From Candidatus Brocadia sp. (GTDB taxonomy: Bacteria; Planctomycetota; Brocadiia; Brocadiales; Brocadiaceae), in contig WYAU01000003.1 in NCBI GenBank assembly GCA_011525665.1, positions 1-62,246 on the forward strand: 62,246 nt of DNA, read 5' to 3'. Numbering within the stretch: the first letter of the stretch is position 1; each line of letters begins with the position of its first letter. Positions 43,022 to 52,300 of this stretch are shown here, piece after piece. The notes beneath the pieces were generated by a model. It ran no database searches, was not told the DNA's origin, and worked only from the letters and a program-made list of their open reading frames with translations. The translations under genes were made by a program, and so were the position numbers.

Positions 43022-44965
43022 ATGGATAAAATTAAATTAAAAAGGGGACGCCAGGAAGTCACCTTTAAAAAGGTACCGGGTTATTTTGCGGTACGTTTGA
43101 AACAGGGGAAAGCTGTTAGCGAAAGGGCACTTGAGGCATGCTGCGGGCGTCCAATAACAGAAATTGAACATGTAGATTCCGCAGCAACTGAAAATATGGA
43201 AATCTTCACGGTAAAGGAGGCTGCAAAACTTGAAGAGACAATGGACGAGTTACGGAAGGCGCCTACAAGTGAGGTGATAACCCATATGTACGCCCTGGAT
43301 GATACTCCAGGCGGGGCAGTGATTCCCACGGGCACCATGACAATCCAGTTTAAATCCGATGTTAAGGACGAAGAACGTGAAAAGATCCTGGGGGAATTTG
43401 GCCTGGAAGTTTTAAAGGAACTTGATTTTCTTCCGCATGGGTATACGGTTAAGCTTACCAGAGACTCTCGGGAAAATCCCTTAAAGATCGCCGCCAAGTT
43501 GCAGCAACGAAAAGGGATTGTAACAGCTGAGCCGGATCTGAGCTTTCAAATCTCTCTTAAGCATATACCACTGGATACCCTTTACCGGGAACAATGGCAC
43601 CTGAATAATAGAGGGGATGGCGTTGGTTTGGTTGCAGGAGCGGATGTGAAGGCTGAAGGGGCCTGGGATTATACCAGGGGGGCCGGAGACATCGTAGTTT
43701 GCGTAATGGATGATGGCTTTGATTTGGGACATCCTGATTTTGATGTGCCGGGAAAGATTGTTTCTCCGAGGGATTTTGGACAGGAAGATTTCGATCCCAA
43801 TCCGGTTTTTGAAGATGACAATCATGGCACTGCCTGCGCCGGTGTTGCGATTGCAGAAGAGAATGGATCGGGGGTCGTTGGATTGGCTCCCGGATGCGCC
43901 TTTATGCCGGTGCGTACTTCCCCCTGGCTTTCCGATGAATCTATTGTAAGTCTTTTCCAATATGCTATTGACAAAAATGCCGATGTAATCAGTTGCAGCT
44001 GGTCTGCCGCGGCATGGAACTTTCCTCTCTCGACCAAGATGGGCGGTATCATCCATAAGGCTGCTACCGAGGGGCGCCTGAACAAAAAGGGGTGTGTCAT
44101 TTTATTCGCTGCCGGCAATGAAGACCGGCCGCTTAATGGGCAAAAAGACGGACAAATTTCACATCAGGGCTTCGCTTTGCATCCGGATGTAATTGCGGTT
44201 GGAGCTTCCAATAGTATGGATAAGCGCTCCTCATATAGCAATCACGGCCCCGAGCTTACCATATGTGCCCCTTCAAGCGGTGCCCCCGGCAGACGCATAG
44301 TAACAACGGACAGGCGTGGTACCAAAGGCTATTCGACCGATGACTATACGAATGATTTCGGTGGGACCTCCAGCGCAACGCCTTTAACTGCGGGACTTGC
44401 TGCCCTCGTCCTTTCGGTTAACTCAGAACTGACCTCTGCAGCGGTAAAGCGTATCATCATGGATACGGCGGATAAGATTGACCAGGAAAATGGCCAGTAT
44501 ATGAATGGTCACTCACCGTTGTATGGTCATGGGCGCATTAACGCCCACAACGCAGTAGCCCGTGCCGCCGGGGATACCGGGGAGAGACTGCCGGAAACGC
44601 TTTTCATGGAACATCGGGTAAACAAGCCCATTCCGGATCTTGGAGTAACCGAAGATGATATAACGTTCCCCCTGGAAGTTACCGTTAAAGAAATTGAAGT
44701 CACTCTGGATATTAAACATACCTATCGTGGTGACCTGCGGGTAATCCTCAAGCCGCCGCAAGGTGGTGAAATCATACTCCATGATGGGTCTGGCGGTAGT
44801 CAGAAAGACCTTATTCGCAGTTTCCGTTCCAGTGATGAGCCAGGGCTCTTCACATCTGTTATAGGAACCTCTGCCAAAGGAGATTGGCACCTCAAAGTAA
44901 TGGATATGGCCAAACAGGATGTAGGGAATCTCAATAAGTGGGGGGTGGCAATCACGTATACATAA
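43022..44965 (+). CDS. Subtilisin-like serine protease (S8) with P/Homo-B domain
   Basis: A 647-residue protein. Residues 1-180 form a non-canonical N-terminal region with no signal peptide. The catalytic domain at about 185-515 shows the triad: Asp in VVCVMDDGFD (about 230), His in DNHGTACAG (about 268) and Ser in GGTSSATP (about 450), with the oxyanion Asn in AAGNED. Residues about 530-647 (FPLEVTVKEIEVTLDIKHTYRGDLRVILKPPQGGEIIL) match the proprotein-convertase P domain. S8 proteases with a P domain act outside the cell or in an injected setting. Strong AAAGGAG Shine-Dalgarno. It follows the cargo genes on the same strand and may be delivered cargo or a processing enzyme. Confidence 0.93.
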   Translation: MDKIKLKRGRQEVTFKKVPGYFAVRLKQGKAVSERALEACCGRPITEIEHVDSAATENMEIFTVKEAAKLEETMDELRKAPTSEVITHMYALDDTPGGAVIPTGTMTIQFKSDVKDEEREKILGEFGLEVLKELDFLPHGYTVKLTRDSRENPLKIAAKLQQRKGIVTAEPDLSFQISLKHIPLDTLYREQWHLNNRGDGVGLVAGADVKAEGAWDYTRGAGDIVVCVMDDGFDLGHPDFDVPGKIVSPRDFGQEDFDPNPVFEDDNHGTACAGVAIAEENGSGVVGLAPGCAFMPVRTSPWLSDESIVSLFQYAIDKNADVISCSWSAAAWNFPLSTKMGGIIHKAATEGRLNKKGCVILFAAGNEDRPLNGQKDGQISHQGFALHPDVIAVGASNSMDKRSSYSNHGPELTICAPSSGAPGRRIVTTDRRGTKGYSTDDYTNDFGGTSSATPLTAGLAALVLSVNSELTSAAVKRIIMDTADKIDQENGQYMNGHSPLYGHGRINAHNAVARAAGDTGERLPETLFMEHRVNKPIPDLGVTEDDITFPLEVTVKEIEVTLDIKHTYRGDLRVILKPPQGGEIILHDGSGGSQKDLIRSFRSSDEPGLFTSVIGTSAKGDWHLKVMDMAKQDVGNLNKWGVAITYT

Positions 44966-44996
44966 CAATACGGTTAAATTATGAAAGGAGACTCCC

Positions 44997-46748
44997 ATGA
45001 AAATGTCTACTCTTATTTTAGGCATGGCAATTTTTTCTCTAAATGTAATAGCGTTTGCAATCTATTCACCGGAAACTTACGCCCAGGAAAAGAAACGGAT
45101 TTGTGCAACCATGGATGTTCATGAAAAACTCCTGAAAGCCGTTCCCGCCTATAGAGATAGTCGGGCAGCAATTGAGAATCTTACAAGAAATTACTTACTC
45201 AGGAAGGCAGTAAGGGCAGAAATAGTGAAAATACCCGTAGTTGTTCATGTAGTATATAATACCCCCGAACAGAATATTTCCGACGATCAAATCAAGAGCC
45301 AGATTCGGATTCTGAATGAAGATTACAGAAAATTAAATGCCGATGTGTCCACGGTTCCATCGGCATTTCAGGCTTTGGCAGCAGATTCAAAAATCGAATT
45401 TGCTCTTGCGTGCAGAGATCCCGAGGGTAAACCTACTACCGGTATTACAAGAACAAAAACAGATGTAGCGTCATTTACGTATGACGATGCAGTGAAATTT
45501 ACGACAAGTGGGGGAAGGGATGCCTGGCCAAGGGATAAGTATCTAAACATATGGGTGTGCAACCTGGGCGGAGGACTCCTTGGATATGCTCAATTCCCCG
45601 GAGGCCCGGCAGACACGGATGGAGTAGTTATCACCTCTACTGCATTTGGAGATATCGGAACGGCATCCCCGCCATTTAATAAAGGAAGGACAGCGACTCA
45701 TGAAGTCGGACACTGGTTAAACCTGTTCCACATTTGGGGCGATGATTGTCCTGGCGGAGACCAATGCGGCGGATCTGATGATGTTGGTGATACACCCAAT
45801 CAGGAATGTTACAATTATGGGTGTCCCACATTTCCCCACGTAAGCTGCAATAATGGCCCGAATGGAGATCTGTTCATGGACTATATGGATTATACGGATG
45901 ATGCGTGTATGGTAATGTTCACAGAAGGGCAATCAGCAAGAATGGACGCTGCTTTAGCCGGACCACGATTGGCTATTCAAAGCTCAGACGGACTCCTCTG
46001 CCCGGATGGTGTGAAGGCAAAGTTCCTGTACAAGGTAAAATTTATCTGTGGAAAGTCGGACGGCAAGGTCGTGGCTCCCGGGTCATATTGGACCGCTATT
46101 AACGTGGGTAATCCCACTGACAAGGATGTCGTTCTTAAGAAAAAGTTTTCTCTTGCCTTGCCAGGCGAGAAACCGGGTCCGGTTTCCGAATTCTTCAAAG
46201 CGAAACTCGGCCCATATCAAGCGTTCGAAATCGATAATCGGGACATCTTTGAACACACGAAAACTAATGCAGATTTTATCAAGGGATTTGCCTTTATCGA
46301 GAGTGAGGTTGAACTGGAAGTCGTTGCGGTCTATACAGCTGCCGGTAAAAATGAGCAGATTGAAACCCTCGACGTTGAACACGTATTACCACGGTGTCCC
46401 GGAGCGGAAGGCTGCCCTGATCTGATCGTCGAGAAAATCGAGATGCCGGAATGGGACTCTCAGAACAGGCGTTCAGTAATTCGTGCCACCATTAAGAATA
46501 TTGGTAATGCCCCAGCGGGATCCACAGTTTCCCGATTAACTGACACAAGCTCGGCGTGGGAACCAATTACTACAGCGGATGCTCCCACCCCAGCCCTTGG
46601 ACCCGGAGATACCGCAACGGTAACCTTCTTTTTACCCTACTGGGTGTATAATCCTGACGCTGATTTGGAGGTAAAAGCAGATTATAAAAATGAGGTCTCA
46701 GAATGTAATGAAGATAATAACGTCAAGGAGTTCCATGGGATAGGTTAA
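44997..46748 (+). CDS. Exported zinc metalloprotease, M43/pappalysin-like, with CARDB domain
   Basis: A 583-residue protein with an N-terminal signal peptide (about 1-30). The metzincin motif is [17 protein letters not shown] (HExxHxxxxxH, about residues 237-247), with a Met-turn MDYMDYTDD about 60 residues later, as in the M43 cytophagalysin/pappalysin family. Several Cys (CPGGDQC, ECYNYGC) may form disulphides, consistent with export. Residues about 470-583 contain a CARDB-type adhesion domain ([21 protein letters not shown] ... [13 protein letters not shown]). Shine-Dalgarno AAAGGAG. Secreted peptidases of this type degrade proteins or clip adhesins. It is downstream of the S8 gene by 31 bp. 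Confidence 0.92.
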   Translation: MKMSTLILGMAIFSLNVIAFAIYSPETYAQEKKRICATMDVHEKLLKAVPAYRDSRAAIENLTRNYLLRKAVRAEIVKIPVVVHVVYNTPEQNISDDQIKSQIRILNEDYRKLNADVSTVPSAFQALAADSKIEFALACRDPEGKPTTGITRTKTDVASFTYDDAVKFTTSGGRDAWPRDKYLNIWVCNLGGGLLGYAQFPGGPADTDGVVITSTAFGDIGTASPPFNKGRTATHEVGHWLNLFHIWGDDCPGGDQCGGSDDVGDTPNQECYNYGCPTFPHVSCNNGPNGDLFMDYMDYTDDACMVMFTEGQSARMDAALAGPRLAIQSSDGLLCPDGVKAKFLYKVKFICGKSDGKVVAPGSYWTAINVGNPTDKDVVLKKKFSLALPGEKPGPVSEFFKAKLGPYQAFEIDNRDIFEHTKTNADFIKGFAFIESEVELEVVAVYTAAGKNEQIETLDVEHVLPRCPGAEGCPDLIVEKIEMPEWDSQNRRSVIRATIKNIGNAPAGSTVSRLTDTSSAWEPITTADAPTPALGPGDTATVTFFLPYWVYNPDADLEVKADYKNEVSECNEDNNVKEFHGIG

Positions 46749-46912
46749 CGATAAAAACAGTAAGGCATGCGGGTGTTGCCGTCAAAGATTCGGAGATGAG
46801 GACGTGCCTCTTTTTTCGGCGGGTTCTCCCTTCTGACACGAATAGAATTCACCCTTGCTTGCAGGGCCCCCGCGGTGGTACCACAAAATAGTTGCATGAA
46901 AATATTGGGATG

Positions 46913-46941
46913 GGCATGCAGAAGGTCATCTTCTGCATGCC
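46913..46941 (+). repeat. Perfect hairpin GGCATGCAGAAG/CTTCTGCATGCC
   Basis: A 12-bp perfect stem with a 5-nt loop (GTCAT), 24 bp upstream of the next gene. There is no T-run, so it is not a terminator. It may be a REP-type hairpin or an mRNA control element near the downstream start. It lies in a gap of 216 bp with no gene. Confidence 0.5.
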
Positions 46942-46964
46942 ACTTTAAAGGGATAAACTGAACT

Positions 46965-47345
46965 ATGAAGATCATAAAATCATTACTCTTTTTTTCACTG
47001 CTGCTCTTTAATGTCCAAGTTACGGGAGGCGATAACGATCTCCCCAAGGAAATTTTCAAGCACTGGATACATTCTTATGAAGAAGATACGAAAGAGGCAA
47101 AGGTCTTCAGACCAAGTCATCACAAATTTCCTCCGGCAAGGGGGAGGTTCGGATTTGAGGTTAAAGAAGATGGAGAATTTGTTCAATACGGAATAGGTCC
47201 GGCTGACCGTCCGGCGAAGGTTTCCGGCCATTGGAAGGCTGAAGGAAAAGACAAAATAATCGTATATTTAGAAAATAAAGATGTACCGTCATATACGATA
47301 AACATTATTTCGTGTACGGAGGATATTCTGATGATTAAAAAGTAG
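46965..47345 (+). CDS. Small exported protein of unknown function
   Basis: A 126-residue protein with a signal peptide (KIIKSLLFFSLLLFNVQVTGG, about 1-22). The mature part is beta-rich: FGFEVKEDGEFVQYGIGPADRPAKVSGHWKAEGKDKIIVYLENK reads as successive strands. This resembles small lipocalin- or copper-resistance-like beta-barrels, but no family was certain. It lies between the M43 protease and the amine oxidase genes and has a hairpin just upstream. No catalytic residue could be assigned. Confidence 0.72.
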   Translation: MKIIKSLLFFSLLLFNVQVTGGDNDLPKEIFKHWIHSYEEDTKEAKVFRPSHHKFPPARGRFGFEVKEDGEFVQYGIGPADRPAKVSGHWKAEGKDKIIVYLENKDVPSYTINIISCTEDILMIKK

Positions 47346-47476
47346 AAATGACTTTGATCGGCAACCTTTTTTTTCAAACTATAAGGACTACAGGTAAATG
47401 AAAAATTCCACTTGTACCATTCTCTGTAATTAAAGGCACTTTCCACGTTTTCGGTTACTCTCCAGAGGGACATTCT
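47346..47476. other. Intergenic spacer
   Basis: A T-rich stretch (about 47366-47378, CTTTTTTTTC) follows the previous stop, but no stem precedes it closely, so a terminator is not supported. Nothing else was seen. The following ORF remnant starts at 47477. Confidence 0.35.
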
Positions 47477-47677
47477 ATGTGATTCAAGGCCGATAACAAG
47501 GTAAAATGGACTAAATTATTTGGTCCGCCGGTTAATCTGAATGCACAGCAGCACACGCAGTTGCGCCTCGAAGCAATTGATACTTTAGAAACTCACTATC
47601 GAAGTAAAAACGACAAAATTACCCGAAGACTTGGTGTTTGGGGGGATAAAACAGTGTTTTCATATACCCATTTTTAA
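47477..47677 (+). pseudogene. Small ORF with UGA as its second codon
   Basis: AGAGGG precedes an ATG at 47477 whose next codon is TGA (47480-47482). The frame then stays open for 64 codons (FKADNKVKWTKLFGPPVNLN...THYRSKNDKITRRLG...VFSYTHF) to a TAA at 47675, 11 bp before the amine-oxidase start. It has a coding-like composition but no family match. It may be a broken short gene or the end of a deleted gene. Confidence 0.35.
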
Positions 47678-47688
47678 GGAGACCGTTT

Positions 47689-49500
47689 ATGTCAGACCAT
47701 TTTGATTGTGTTGTCCTGGGTGCGGGTATTGCCGGTGTTACAGCCGCCAGAGAATTGAAAAATGCCGGAAAGAGCGTCTTAATACTTGAGGCATCAAATC
47801 GCGTTGGGGGGCGGATGCTCTCGAAGAACGACTTTGTGCTTACCGATGATGGTGGTACCATAAAAGAGGGCTTTCCGGTTGAGGAAGGTGCGCATTTCAT
47901 CCACGTGGATGAAGATCCGTATAAAGAGTTTTGGGCAGAGATAAAACATCAGAAATTCGAGCATGAAAAATACTCCAAATTCGGTCATGTTCGAGTTGCT
48001 TTTCCCGGAGATCCAGATCCAAATTGGAATTTACCCCAACCGGCTACATGGGCACATACGTACGACACGAGTTTGTTTAAAATGGGGCTGAAAAATTCGG
48101 GACTCTTCGAAAGGATTAAAAACTTTGACTCCGCCAATGGCGACCAATCGGCAAAAAAATTTGTTGAGTCACTGGGGTATCAGGGAAAAGGTCATGACAC
48201 GGCATTATATGCCATTTCTTCCCATACACCCGGGATATTGGCATTAGACGGCTTGCCTGCAAAACTTTGTCCACCGAACCACACGGGAGATCCACACTGT
48301 AAATCTGTTGATGACAACATCAGTGTCGCAGGCCTCGGCTTTGACAAAATTCCCGATCAGCTTCGTGAAGAGCTTTATGAGTTCAAGATGCTTGGCCCTG
48401 ATAAACAAAGGTTCGGCTTTGACCGGCTTCCTGTGACTATACTGAAAGAGTTTGAACGTGAAGTATCCGGAAAGAAAAAAGGGAAAATTCTTTATGAACA
48501 TGAAGTTACCGCCGTGGAAAAATTTGGGGAAGGGATCAGGATAAAAATAAAAAACGGACTGGAATTTACCGCAGATGCGGCGATTTGCACTTTTTCCGTC
48601 GGCATGCTTTTGCACAAAGGATCCCGCATCTTTGGACAGTTCTTCCCTGAAGGGAAAAAAAAGGTTTTTGGCATCATAAAACCCGGCCCTATTGCCAAAT
48701 TTATTATGCAATTCAAGGAATGCGTGTGGGGATATGACCATATAACAAATGATAATCATATGGCGCTTTTAGTCAATCCAACTGGACATAAGCAAAAAGA
48801 AAATCCTCAGCCACGGACATTCTTCGCATCTTTCCCCTATTTGGAAAATGGACCATACGTTCTTACCGCATTAATGATGGGAATTGATTATTTGATCATA
48901 AAGAACTTTAACGATAACAAAACAGCTGCTGAGTATATATTCAAGCGTATTGAAGAAATATACACCATGAAAGGGAAGTGGAACTGGAAGGATAAACTGG
49001 TTTGGAAAAGTAATGACGAACCAAACGTTTACCGCAAGGACTGGGGGGCGGACACATGGTCAAGGGGTGGAAATTCGTACATTACTTACCAGGAAGGAAA
49101 GGGTAGTGAGGAGATTAAAAATGTCCGTGAAAATTTGAAGAACCCGCTCGAAACACTTCCTGTTTTCTGGGCGGGAGAAGCTACGGCTCCCGCATACAAC
49201 AAACAGTACCAGCCCTTATCGGTACACGGGGCCTATATCAGCGGGATGGAGGTTGCTAAAGATGTGGTAGCATATCTGGAAAACCCCGGTGATAAACCTT
49301 CTTTTGGTAAATATTATAATGAAAAATACGAGAAAGTATCGGCAGAAAAAACAATGATTGCCCTGCCTCATACCGTGAGTATCAACCTGAGAAAAAAAGA
49401 GTTTAAAGTAATCGAGGAGTATGCGCGTAGGCATACGAACGGGGACATTAACTTGGCTGTGGAGGATTTACTGGATTATGCTATCAGGGATCAGGGATAA
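47689..49500 (+). CDS. FAD-dependent amine oxidase-family protein
   Basis: A 603-residue flavoprotein. The N-terminal Rossmann loop is VVLGAGIAGVTAARELK (GxGxxG) with the ribose-binding acidic residue in LEASNRVGGRM. The C-terminal flavin block is FWAGEATAPAYNKQYQPLSVHGAYISGMEVAKDV (about 510-545), typical of flavin monoamine oxidases and phytoene desaturase relatives. It oxidises an amine or a hydrocarbon with O2 or another acceptor; the substrate is unknown. No signal peptide. A small extra C-terminal tail (about 560-603) includes HTVSINLRKKEF. Shine-Dalgarno AAGGAG. Placed among eCIS-linked enzymes, it could be a cargo toxin like other amine oxidases, but that is inference. Confidence 0.88.
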   Translation: MSDHFDCVVLGAGIAGVTAARELKNAGKSVLILEASNRVGGRMLSKNDFVLTDDGGTIKEGFPVEEGAHFIHVDEDPYKEFWAEIKHQKFEHEKYSKFGHVRVAFPGDPDPNWNLPQPATWAHTYDTSLFKMGLKNSGLFERIKNFDSANGDQSAKKFVESLGYQGKGHDTALYAISSHTPGILALDGLPAKLCPPNHTGDPHCKSVDDNISVAGLGFDKIPDQLREELYEFKMLGPDKQRFGFDRLPVTILKEFEREVSGKKKGKILYEHEVTAVEKFGEGIRIKIKNGLEFTADAAICTFSVGMLLHKGSRIFGQFFPEGKKKVFGIIKPGPIAKFIMQFKECVWGYDHITNDNHMALLVNPTGHKQKENPQPRTFFASFPYLENGPYVLTALMMGIDYLIIKNFNDNKTAAEYIFKRIEEIYTMKGKWNWKDKLVWKSNDEPNVYRKDWGADTWSRGGNSYITYQEGKGSEEIKNVRENLKNPLETLPVFWAGEATAPAYNKQYQPLSVHGAYISGMEVAKDVVAYLENPGDKPSFGKYYNEKYEKVSAEKTMIALPHTVSINLRKKEFKVIEEYARRHTNGDINLAVEDLLDYAIRDQG

Positions 49501-49557
49501 TGGGAGTTTTCATATCATAGCGCAACATAGCCGCAATCAAAGACAACCGCCCCTCTT

Positions 49558-49580
49558 TCCCCTCCTTCGCAAGGAGGGGA
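49558..49580 (+). promoter_or_regulatory. Hairpin that can hide a ribosome-binding site
   Basis: TCCCCTCCTT and AAGGAGGGGA form a perfect 10-bp stem with a CGC loop. The right arm is the Shine-Dalgarno of the gene that starts at 49583, so folding would block its translation. It is a member of the REP-like family of this locus. Confidence 0.55.
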
Positions 49581-49582
49581 GA

Positions 49583-49792
49583 ATGAAGATTGAAGAATTC
49601 TTGCAAAAAGAGAATGGCGGGTTTTCATCTACTCGTTTAGCGTTTCTGCTATGGGCAGTAGGTGTGATTATAATTTGGATTGTCAATAGCGCAAAGAGTG
49701 GTATACTTCAGCCTGTTGATGGCTCTGTGATAACGATCATGGGTATCGTGATGGGTGGTAAAGTTGTGCAGAAATTTGGTGAAAAGCCATAG
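49583..49792 (+). CDS. Small two-helix membrane protein, holin-like
   Basis: Sixty-nine residues from ATG 49583 (MKIEEFLQKENGGFSS), next to AAGGAGGGGAG. The frame opened upstream at 49421, but that part overlaps the amine-oxidase gene and has no site. Two hydrophobic segments (TRLAFLLWAVGVIIIWIV and VITIMGIVMGGKVV) flank a polar loop. The C-terminal VQKFGEKP is basic. This layout recalls phage holin- or antiholin-like proteins, which could help release assembled particles. No holin family match is certain. Its translation may be gated by the adjacent hairpin. Confidence 0.65.
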   Translation: MKIEEFLQKENGGFSSTRLAFLLWAVGVIIIWIVNSAKSGILQPVDGSVITIMGIVMGGKVVQKFGEKP

Positions 49793-49868
49793 CCACCACT
49801 AAGCGCCGGTATCCAGATGATTGAATGCAAACGGGGCTGGTGAACTAACATTATCAGGAGGATAATCT

Positions 49869-49991
49869 ATGCCGGAGTTGATTGATGTATTGTGTGATGA
49901 CTTGAGGACGGTTAAAAAGAATATGAACCGCTTTCTTCGTGGAGGATTGCTGTTTGCTTTGCTCGCCCATTTTTACGTGGTAATAATATGA
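49869..49991 (+). CDS. Small membrane peptide, 40 aa
   Basis: A short gene with a strong Shine-Dalgarno (AGGAGG, 7 bp from the ATG). The product is 40 aa: MPELIDVLCDDLRTVKKNM then RFLRGGLLFALLAHFYVVII. The first part is a charged helix and the second a single transmembrane helix, giving an N-in C-out or spanning peptide. Its stop overlaps the next ATG (ATGA), so the pair is translationally coupled. The layout resembles small phage spanin or holin subunits. No match is claimed. Confidence 0.6.
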   Translation: MPELIDVLCDDLRTVKKNMNRFLRGGLLFALLAHFYVVII

Positions 49992-50098
49992 GCGATTACA
50001 GGGTTTTTCGACAACACGCCGAGATTCTTGATAAGGCTGGGCCCATTCTCACGGCTGTGGTTGAACAGGTGTTTGGCCAGGCAAGCAAATCAGGCTAA
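49988..50098 (+). CDS. Small peptide, 36 aa, overlapping the previous gene
   Basis: Starts in the ATGA overlap with the 40-residue membrane peptide. The product (MSDYRVFRQHAEILDKAGPI then LTAVVEQVFGQASKSG) has an amphipathic helix and no transmembrane segment. The overlap is the usual sign of coupled expression, so the pair may act together. Function is unknown. Confidence 0.55.
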   Translation: MSDYRVFRQHAEILDKAGPILTAVVEQVFGQASKSG

Positions 50099-50154
50099 TA
50101 TATTTCTCGCACAGTTTTGCAAATAATGGGTATTTTAAAAATAAGGAGAAAGAC

Positions 50155-52134
50155 ATGGATTATCTAAGATTATCAGGCATTGTAAAAAAAACGATCTTTG
50201 GCTCTCTTCTCATCTGTGTCATCCTCAGTTTTTTTACGTCCAGGATGGTATGGAGTAATCCGTGGAATGGCAAGGTGATCCTACAGGGGTTCTTCTGGGA
50301 TTGCTGGAACGGGAACTATCCCGGGGACTGGTACACCTATCTGGCCAAATTAGCGCCACGTCTGAAAGATATGGGATTTGATGGGATCTGGACTCCTCCT
50401 CCTTGTAAGGGAAATAGCGGTGTAAATAGTATGGGTTACGATCTTTTTGATCATTACGACCTGGGGGATAAGGATCAGAAGGGGACGGTTGCCACCCGAT
50501 TCGGAGACAAAGACAGCTTCCTGCGATTGGTCGCAGTCGCTCATGCCAACGGTCTTGAGATATATCCTGACGTCGTTCTCAATCATGTCATGGGAGGGGA
50601 AGAAGATTCCGGTGCGCCGGGGGATAAGTTTAAAAAATTTCGTTATGCGGGATTTTCCGGTTTGCAGAGCGGGCGGTGGGCCAAGGATCATTGGAATTTC
50701 CATCCAAATCCTGACCACTGGTGTACTACCGGCGACTGGTGTGAGCAGCTTTTTGGTCCGGATGTTTGTTACCTGGACACAGAGCATGGTGGCGGAGGAA
50801 ACGGGAAATATATGAGGGACAGGGCAAGGGAATGGTTCGTATGGTTTAAAAAACAGACCGGTGTGGATGGATTTCGCTTCGATGCCGTAAAACATTTTCC
50901 TGCGTATGTAGTTGAAGATATCCTGTATAACGCTATGGGCAACCGGAGTGATTTTATTGCGGTTGGGGAGTTTGTGGGAAACCGGCATCAATTGGATGAA
51001 TGGGCCGGTTTAACGCAGAACCGATCAGGTACCTTTGATTTCTCTTTAAGAGACGCCCTTGCAAATATCGTTGAAGCCGGTGGTCTTTTCGATATGAGCG
51101 GCCTGCCTGATTATCAACAAAAAAATCGAATAAAAACGGCGCCCTTTATAAATAATCATGATACATGGCGGGGTTATTTCTGGGATTCCAATCCCGGCTC
51201 CGATAAACATGATGACCGGTCGGACGACTGGCGCAGGAACGGAGACGAACTTGCCCCTACCATTGATCCGGACAATGAAAGGACCGACGTTGCCTATGCT
51301 GCCGCTTTTGCTGTGGACGGGAGCCCGGTGGTTTATTATGAGGATCTTTTTGTAAACTATGGTCCTGAACGTTTTAAAGCCGATCCTAAAACCTTTCCGA
51401 CTCGTAATTACCTGGTAAATCTCATCTGGGCCCATCAAAAGCTTAATTTTAAAGACGGAGTTTACAAGGTTCGCTATCAGGGATCACCCGACCTCCTTGT
51501 TATCGAACGCAGCGGGAAGGCATTGATCGGGTTAAATGACCACGGTTCGCAATGGTTGGAGGCGTGGGTACAGACTGATTTTGGCTCTCATCTCAAACTC
51601 CACGATTACAGTGGTTCTATTATTAATGACCTTACAACCGATGACAACGGATGGGTAAAGGTTTCTGTACCACCAATGGGCTATGCAGTCTGGGGCCCGG
51701 CTGGAATACAGGGAGGATTCTCCCCTCAATCACGAAGGACGATCCAGGAGTTTCAGCTGGATGACGACCTTGGTGATTCCCGGATTTCCTCTCGTGGGTA
51801 CGGAGGTAAGATCAGGTACGGAGAATACCGGACGGGTGGTTCTGTCTGGGTTGCTGCCAATTCAGCGGTCAGAATATGGGTTTATACGGAAGGGAAAAGG
51901 GATATCGAACTTCGGGTGGATAAACCCGATATGAAAGGTGCAAAGAGTAAGGATCAGGGTCAATACCTGGAAAAGGGGAAGGCTTCCGATAATAATCCCC
52001 TGTCTTTTGAGTTTAGCGCCGACCGCGAGGGGTATCATCAACTTTCTGCAAAAATTAATGAAAGCGATCAAACTCCCGCGCGGGCATATATCAAGGTTGA
52101 ATATGAAGCGTCTGCTGTGTCAGACAAATTTTAA
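50155..52134 (+). CDS. Exported GH13 alpha-amylase
   Basis: A 659-residue glycoside hydrolase. The signal peptide is about residues 1-35. The (beta/alpha)8 domain has the GH13 conserved regions: DVVLNHVM, the nucleophile in GFRFDAVKH (Asp, about 243), the acid/base in FIAVGEFVG (Glu, about 275) and the transition-state Asp in FINNHDTW. The start (KVILQGFFWDCWNGN ... MGFDGIWTPPPCKG) fits liquefying-type alpha-amylases (GH13_5/6-like). After a beta-sandwich domain C, an extra C-terminal domain of about 130 residues follows (RKLGIAVWVA-like strands: GGSVWVAANSAVRIWVYTEGKRDIELRV). It would hydrolyse starch or glycogen-like glucans in the extracytoplasmic space. AGGAGA Shine-Dalgarno. Confidence 0.93.
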   Translation: MDYLRLSGIVKKTIFGSLLICVILSFFTSRMVWSNPWNGKVILQGFFWDCWNGNYPGDWYTYLAKLAPRLKDMGFDGIWTPPPCKGNSGVNSMGYDLFDHYDLGDKDQKGTVATRFGDKDSFLRLVAVAHANGLEIYPDVVLNHVMGGEEDSGAPGDKFKKFRYAGFSGLQSGRWAKDHWNFHPNPDHWCTTGDWCEQLFGPDVCYLDTEHGGGGNGKYMRDRAREWFVWFKKQTGVDGFRFDAVKHFPAYVVEDILYNAMGNRSDFIAVGEFVGNRHQLDEWAGLTQNRSGTFDFSLRDALANIVEAGGLFDMSGLPDYQQKNRIKTAPFINNHDTWRGYFWDSNPGSDKHDDRSDDWRRNGDELAPTIDPDNERTDVAYAAAFAVDGSPVVYYEDLFVNYGPERFKADPKTFPTRNYLVNLIWAHQKLNFKDGVYKVRYQGSPDLLVIERSGKALIGLNDHGSQWLEAWVQTDFGSHLKLHDYSGSIINDLTTDDNGWVKVSVPPMGYAVWGPAGIQGGFSPQSRRTIQEFQLDDDLGDSRISSRGYGGKIRYGEYRTGGSVWVAANSAVRIWVYTEGKRDIELRVDKPDMKGAKSKDQGQYLEKGKASDNNPLSFEFSADREGYHQLSAKINESDQTPARAYIKVEYEASAVSDKF

Positions 52135-52300
52135 CTACGGGCTACTACTACCTTATGTCTTGTTAAAAGTCGCCAAAAGGCCTCGTGTAAGAAAGGGCTG
52201 TTATAAAAACATATCGGATCCAACAAATGGAACTGAATTACGAGGGCGCCTGGCATATTCAGGGCAACTTCAGATTATTGAGTAAAAGGAGGAGAAGACG

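Noticed and set aside
43481-44118. Large minus-strand frames under the subtilisin gene (similar shadows under other large genes)
   Set aside because: They lie antisense to a gene with an intact catalytic triad and show no recognisable protein features.
46745-47059. Minus-strand 104-aa frame
   Set aside because: It overlaps the small exported protein on the other strand, has no start signal and is formed by a repeat hairpin.
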